DNA from: Muricea muricata
Taxonomy: Eukaryota; Cnidaria; Anthozoa; Malacalcyonacea; Plexauridae
DNA: 64,000 bases
Assembly: GCA_963855995.1 (NCBI GenBank)
Contig: OY979730.1
Location: 7,851,300 to 7,915,299, forward strand
Direction: 5' to 3'
The position numbers and the translations under genes were made by a program. This document shows positions 58,935 through 64,000 of the stretch, in pieces; position 1 is the stretch's first letter; each line of letters begins with the position of its first letter. The notes under the pieces are model-generated. The model ran no database searches and was not told the DNA's origin. It saw only the letters and a program-made list of their open reading frames with translations.

Positions 58935-60270
58935 AAACGGTGCCCATTTTATAGCAGCCCTTTGAATATCGTTAGAATAAAGTAAGACAAGTTTAATGCC
59001 ACTTTTAAGTCACACTGTTTGTGTTGACATATCCACCCCCAATACATCCACAACAACTGGGAATTTGGTAAAGTACTCTCCAGCACTCTTTTTTGCTAGG
59101 AACAATAAAGCAGCGACTTGTGGCAAGTCTTGTAAAGTACGTATAAAGTTATGTGTCTCAGAAAATAACAGCATGATATATAATCGTATTAATTTGGCAG
59201 TAATATTAGCAAATTGTTAACTATAGTAAATTTTTGCCCAATTTTTTTTTTTGGCGCTATATACATAAAGCATAAACTAGTTATTTTATTCTTATTATAA
59301 ACTCGCTGTGATGACAAAACTGAACCCTCTGAGAGAACCTGATACATTAGAAAGGTAAATTTATTCAAACAACCTCATGAGCAAACACCAAATTTTCAAT
59401 TTCTTACCGGTCCATGCACAAAAACACATTGTCTACGTACAGTATTTCCTTGGAATGAAAAGTATTGTAAATTTTCTTAGCTTCAGCTGTTTCGAAATGC
59501 TGTTCGATCGAGAACAGTTCAGAAAAAGTTTTCAAATCCTATACCACTGAGCATTTATAGTCAGGATTGCGAAATCTTTCTTATGATCATGCACTTAAAT
59601 TTTTAAACTTTAACCCATGCAACGGTTAACCCTTCAAGATTTTTTGTCAATCAAGCAAAGTTAAGATTTTAATTAATTAATTATTTGAATTTTAAAATGA
59701 TATTCAATGTGCTGACAGTGACATTGCACGAACAGCTATAAATCAATTTCAAAATAATATGACAGAATTTTTTCTCGAATTTATGTAATATGTAGTAGCT
59801 TGGATTGTGATGTTTGTTTAGTATATCTGGCAAGCGCAAACTCTAATCGAATAAAAAAGCGAATAAGTCAATAAAAATACTATGTATAAATATTTGGTTG
59901 TTGTATCGAAAGAGACTGTCCATCGGAACGCGTGAAAACGGACAGCCTGTTCAGGATTGATGGAAACAGCATTGAACAATGTTTTGCTGCCAGCATTGTT
60001 CAGTGCTGTCAACAATTAATACATTGTTCAGAGCACTGTAACAACGGATTTAGTCTTAACAATGATGAACAACAGTGCATATTGACGGCATTGAAACAAT
60101 ATTGGCAGCCAAACATTGTTCAATTACAAGGGCCTGTTTTAAATAACCTGTGTTCATTTTTCTGTGTCAGGCCAGTGGTTCCGAAGCAAATATACGGAGA
60201 AACACGCGGGTATATGTTGTATATAACTGGTGACATCCAGGCATAAAACTAGTTTATATAAAGCTTATAA
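58935..60270. other. Intergenic, no gene recognised
   Basis: AT-rich. Contains a CAGCATTGTTCA / TGAACAATGTT palindromic cluster at about 59960-60130 that resembles words at 50450-50600, suggesting a dispersed foldback. No supported ORF. Confidence 0.45.
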
Positions 60271-60525
60271 TTGTTGAACATATCAAAACATTGTAATGAG
60301 ACCTTTAAACTGATGTTCTATAGGCATTATGTTGATGATTGTTTCCTTATCTTTCAATCTAACGAACAAGTCACTCCGCTCCTTGACTATCTCAACTCTA
60401 AACATCCTAATATCCAGTTTACACATGAGTTAGAAAATAACGGTTCTCTACCATTCCTTGACATCAAGATCACACGAACTAACGGTCACTTCTCCACTTC
60501 TGTATTGAAACCGCCACATCTTTAA
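60271..60525 (+). mobile_element. Penelope-like element reverse transcriptase, C-terminal part
   Basis: Encodes FYRHYVDDCFLIF (RT motif C with YVDD), then LLDYLNSKHPNIQFTHE and LPFLDIKI, standard Penelope-like RT sequence. The stretch between motif A (57540) and motif C is missing, replaced by 2.7 kb that includes gene copy 2. No GIY-YIG endonuclease part follows. Confidence 0.85.
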
Positions 60526-60532
60526 TCTGCCT

Positions 60533-61080
60533 GCGAATAGGCAGATTTCTTCCAGCGATACTAAATTCATTTTCCAGTTAGTTTAAATGAGCATAAAATC
60601 ACATCGCTCATAAGGTTGCACTGTGCCTCCTGTCGTCACACTAATTACTAAAATAAAGAACTGATTAACCTACTTTACAAAGAGCTCGCTGCACTCCTGG
60701 TCTAATCCAATGTGGCGGATTTCGAAGGACGCGCTCGGCAAAGTAGACATGATTCGTGATCGAGTACGCATTCTGTATCTATATTATTTCTCTGCTTGTT
60801 ATTATTTCTATACGCGCTTCAATTTGTGCGCTGCGAGTCGTACTCTGGCGCATGGAAATTAGTGCTGACGCCAAATGTTTGTGGCGAAATTTGGAATGCA
60901 ACAAATTTGCGCGTGCTTCCTCGATTGCAGAACACGAAGATATAGTCGTTTTATCAGTCGGTTACGTATCATGAGTTCACACTCGCTTATAGTTATATAA
61001 CGCTATATCCTGAATTGATAGTTGATTCGAACGGCAAATGTGAAGAGTGCAGGTTTTATTTTGTCCCAGCTTGTTCGGAA
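60533..61080 (+). repeat. Duplicated upstream region of family copy 3, distal part
   Basis: Direct repeat of 52240-52790, starting GGCAGATTTCTTC and running through TGGCGGATTTCGAAGGAC and GCGTGCTT-CTCGATTGCAGAA. Short indels, for example CCAAATGTTTG near 60865, distinguish the copies. Confidence 0.8.
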
Positions 61081-61965
61081 TGTTACATATTCCTTTTATT
61101 TCAGACTGTGCGAGGTAGGAGATCTTTACAATTTTATTCTACAGTTCAATAGTCGTCTTCTTCTTCTGAGTTTGTTGGTCTGTCTTGTCTGTTTCTGTCT
61201 GCATGTTCGTTTGAGTGGAGTTTTCACTTCTTTCACTACTCTGCAGCTACTACTCGGGATTCAGCTGGGGCGGTCTTTTATACTAACGGTCGTAGGCGTT
61301 TTTGTGCAGGTGACCAGAATGGTGGGCTGATGTGGGCTCAGCCAATCAGGTCTAGGTTTTGGATTTCTGAACTCTCGCACCAGCTCTTTTCCTTTATTTA
61401 TTTAAGGCGTTGTCGCACTGTCTTAGTCGGTCGTATGCTCCGTCAATATTATTTTAAAAAAATGTTCAAACTTAACTTATTTCGTTGATTTCCTTAGTAA
61501 AACTTAATATCTATATATATATGAACTCAACTTCAATGTTTGACTTTTACTTTCCTACAATTTTACAATGCTACATTTTATGACGTAACACTTTTTATTT
61601 CCTGACCGTGCGAAATACCGGTACGAATGATTGACGGCAAAGCCCCAAAAGTTTTAGTATATATCGTTAACTATACTGCAGTGACGCTAACATGAAAAAG
61701 ATTATTGACATGTTTGCGCAAGGTACCAAATTAATTTCCCGACATTGACAGTTTAAGTATCATTAATTATATTGCGACGCCAACGGAAGAGATTAGTGAC
61801 ATGTTTGTGCAAGACACCAATTTATAATTTCCTTTATGTACCTGCAAAATCAAACATGCCCATCATCTTTCCTGCTGACGTATGTAGTGTTTACCTAGCC
61901 TGGGTAAATATAATTTGGCTATTTTTATGCTATTAATGTACTGCTTCGTAACAGGAGTATAAATT
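61081..61965. mobile_element. ~880-bp insertion in the copy 3 upstream region
   Basis: Absent from copy 1, where TTCGGAA runs straight into TAATTTTGAT (about 52790). It starts TGTTACATATTCC and ends near CGTAACAGGAGTA, so short inverted TGTTAC/GTAACA words lie at the edges. No significant ORF. Element type unknown. Confidence 0.55.
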
Positions 61966-62185
61966 TTGATATTATGTTATTATTGGACAATACCATGGTA
62001 TCTGTTTCTTGGAAAAACAGGAAGGTTTCATGGTAATACAGGAGGTTTTGCCCATATTTGGTAAATAAATAATTAATAGTTATTTGACCGTATTAGGAAA
62101 TTCAAATCTGTTTCTTGGAAAAACAGGAACGTTTCGTGGTAATACCGGACGCTTTCATACTATAGTCTTTCTCTTTGCCCATATA

Positions 62186-63846
62186 TCCTTGACCGAAATC
62201 TTCAATGAATCCTTTAAATCTAAAACTTTTCCTAAAGTTTGGAAGAATTAGAAAGTGTCGGGTATTCCAAAATCAATACCTTGTACGCTTGCTGATGATT
62301 TAAGACCAATTGCTTTAACAAGTGTCCTGGCAAAAATCCAAGAAACCTTTGCAGTTAAGTGGATGTATGATGATACCACTGGGAAAATTTCGGATTCTCA
62401 ATATGGTGGTTTACCGCAATCATCGACAGTTAATGCCTTAGTTAATTTACTACATAATTGGCACAAATTAATGGACGAAAGGCATAGAGTGATTAGGATA
62501 GTTTTCCTCGACTTTCGCAAGGCTTTCGACCTCATCGATCACAATAAATTGCTAGAAAACATGAGATCAATGGGTGTAAGACCTGCTTTGATAAAATGGT
62601 TTGCTTCGTACTTGAATGAGCGATCTCATTTCACACAGTTTGGGAAAGAAACATCTGATTTTGAAAATGTTATTGGGGGCGTCCCACAGGGCAGTAAATT
62701 GGGACCAATTGCCTTTGTGATTAAAATTAATATGCTACCTAGTGTTATAGAACAAGTTGTTGGAAACGAGGATGTTATTGTGGATGGTGATACAATTCTC
62801 TTCATGGACGATACCACGAGTTGGGAGGCGTTAGATGTTCATTATCACGTTTCTGGAATGGAAATTGGGAACATGCTCAAGAAAATGGAGTCAGTAAGAA
62901 CCTTTGCGGAAAACGAGAAAATGGTATTAAACGCAAAAAAATGTAAAGAAATGATCATCGACTTTCGAAAAGATAGAACAGTTATTCCTGCAATGAAAAT
63001 AAATGACTGTGTCCTTGAAAGAGTTAGCTCTTATAAATTACTCGGTTTATGGATAGATGATTACCTCAAGTGAAAATCAAACACGGAATACGTTGTAAAG
63101 AAGGCAGCTAAGCGGTTATACTTTTTAAAAACTCTTAAAGGGAACAATGCTCCACGAGAAGACTTGAAGATATTTTATATCTCGGCCATCAGATCAATTG
63201 TGGAATTTGGAGCTCAAATTTGGCATGGTGGCCTGACACAGGAGCAGTCTAGAGAATTCAAAGGCGCGCTATGAAAATAATATGTCCAAGAAAGACATTA
63301 TAAACATTATTGCCTTATAAACAGGCATTAACTGAATGTGGTTTGCACACTCTAGAGTACAGAAGAGATATAATGTGTGTAAATTTAATAAAAGATATGA
63401 AACAACCAACCCACAAACTCAACGATCTTCTGCCACCTATTGTCGGTCTGGTACGGGAGAAACACACGAGACTTAATGAAAATAAATTTTACAATTTTAA
63501 ATGCAAAACAGAACGTTTTAACAATAGTCCTTTAGTATATGCGATCCGCAAATACAATATGGCTTTTGACAATAATTAATGTTCTTTTCTTGGCTTTCAA
63601 ATATTTTAACTATTGAACCACTATAGCTTTGGTAATCTGGGGCACTTTGAATTAATTAAATTTAGGTAGTTGTTATGTAATCATTGATTTTTAATATAGA
63701 TTGTAGTTTTACAAAAACTCTGTAATTGTACTTATACACATATAATTGATTTCGTTTCTCTTTTTCGTGTAAATCACATAACAATTTAGCTGCCTAAGCT
63801 ACTTAATGTGTGTATTTTTAAATAATAATAATAATAATAATATATA
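62186..63846 (+). mobile_element. 5'-truncated CR1/L2-type LINE reverse transcriptase with (AAT)n tail
   Basis: The main open frame at 62255-63073 has DDLRPIALTSVLAK, VFLDFRKAFDLIDHNKLL (motif A), GGVPQGSKLGPIAF (motif B) and FMDDTT (motif C, in place of the usual FADD). In-frame stops at 62249, 63073 and 63274 break it; the C-terminal part resumes at 63310-63579. It ends in an AATAATAAT tail at 63820-63842. ATATA on both sides (62181-62185, 63842-63846) may be the target duplication. It sits inside the duplicated upstream region of family copy 3 and starts within the RT domain, so it is a dead 5'-truncated copy. Confidence 0.88.
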
Positions 63847-64000
63847 GTGAAAATATTTTAATTACAATTATTAAATAATCCCAAGTGATATGATCGCATT
63901 TTTCATTCTTTTAACATCACTCGGCTGATTCAGGGAAGATATCGAAGCAAGTTTCGATACTTTACGCTAAGTTAGTAGCTATACAACATTTAGCGTGCTA
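63847..64000 (+). promoter_or_regulatory. Proximal upstream block of family copy 3 (gene lies beyond the window)
   Basis: Direct continuation of the duplicated upstream region after the LINE: matches 53022-53172, including the TATCGAAGCAAGTTTCGATA palindrome at 63940-63959 and TTTAGCGTGCTA at the very end. By comparison with copy 1, the start codon should fall about 90 bases past the window end. Confidence 0.75.

Noticed and set aside
62626-62817. Minus-strand 63-codon ORF
   Set aside because: Antisense shadow of the LINE reverse transcriptase.

Overview
The window looks like nuclear DNA of an invertebrate metazoan, probably a cnidarian. The organism call is inference. The sequence shows AT-rich DNA, genes split by GT-AG introns, animal-type proteins (membrane M1 aminopeptidase, N-acylglucosamine 2-epimerase/RENBP, RidA, an SPA17-type RIIa exon), and many small foldback elements plus Penelope-like and CR1/L2-like retroelements. 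No prokaryotic operon, CRISPR array or rRNA was seen. Exons were built by hand from splice sites, reading phase and protein family motifs.

Layout: (1) 54-12479, minus: membrane M1 zinc aminopeptidase with 19 recovered exons and a (ATT)n microsatellite in an intron. (2) 12531-14832: intergenic, shared upstream region of two divergent genes. (3) 14833-25220, plus: complete 8-exon RENBP gene (408 aa) whose introns hold at least five transposable elements; one intron appears to be GC-AG. (4) 25221-31181: repeat-rich, with a TTAA-flanked MITE, a large inverted repeat, a broken RING-like ORF, a 9-bp-TSD element carrying a tRNA-like sequence, and an intronless 187-aa membrane-protein ORF. (5) 31182-36629, plus: complete 6-exon RidA gene (142 aa), with a hAT-type MITE and a Penelope-terminus-like foldback in its introns. 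(6) 36951-38490: a coding-like block bracketed by imperfect ~33-bp direct repeats. (7) 40658-48334, minus: acidic repeat protein starting with a myristoylation/palmitoylation motif; an RIIa-domain exon at 56134-56287 on the same strand has a compatible splice phase and may be an alternative first exon. (8) 52237-64000, plus: a tandemly duplicated intronless gene family of unknown function: a copy with two stop codons (53250-54089), an intact 307-aa copy (58011-58934) lying between two pieces of a Penelope-like element, and the upstream region of a third copy interrupted by a LINE at the window's right end.

The metabolic genes are unrelated housekeeping or cell-surface functions: extracellular peptide trimming, N-acylmannosamine/N-acylglucosamine interconversion, and hydrolysis of reactive imines. 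The most unusual part is the tandem family at 52-64 kb. Its C-terminal half keeps motifs (HVTH, G-x-WFSP, GNWAFE) that loosely recall an ADP-ribosyltransferase-type fold; this is speculative.
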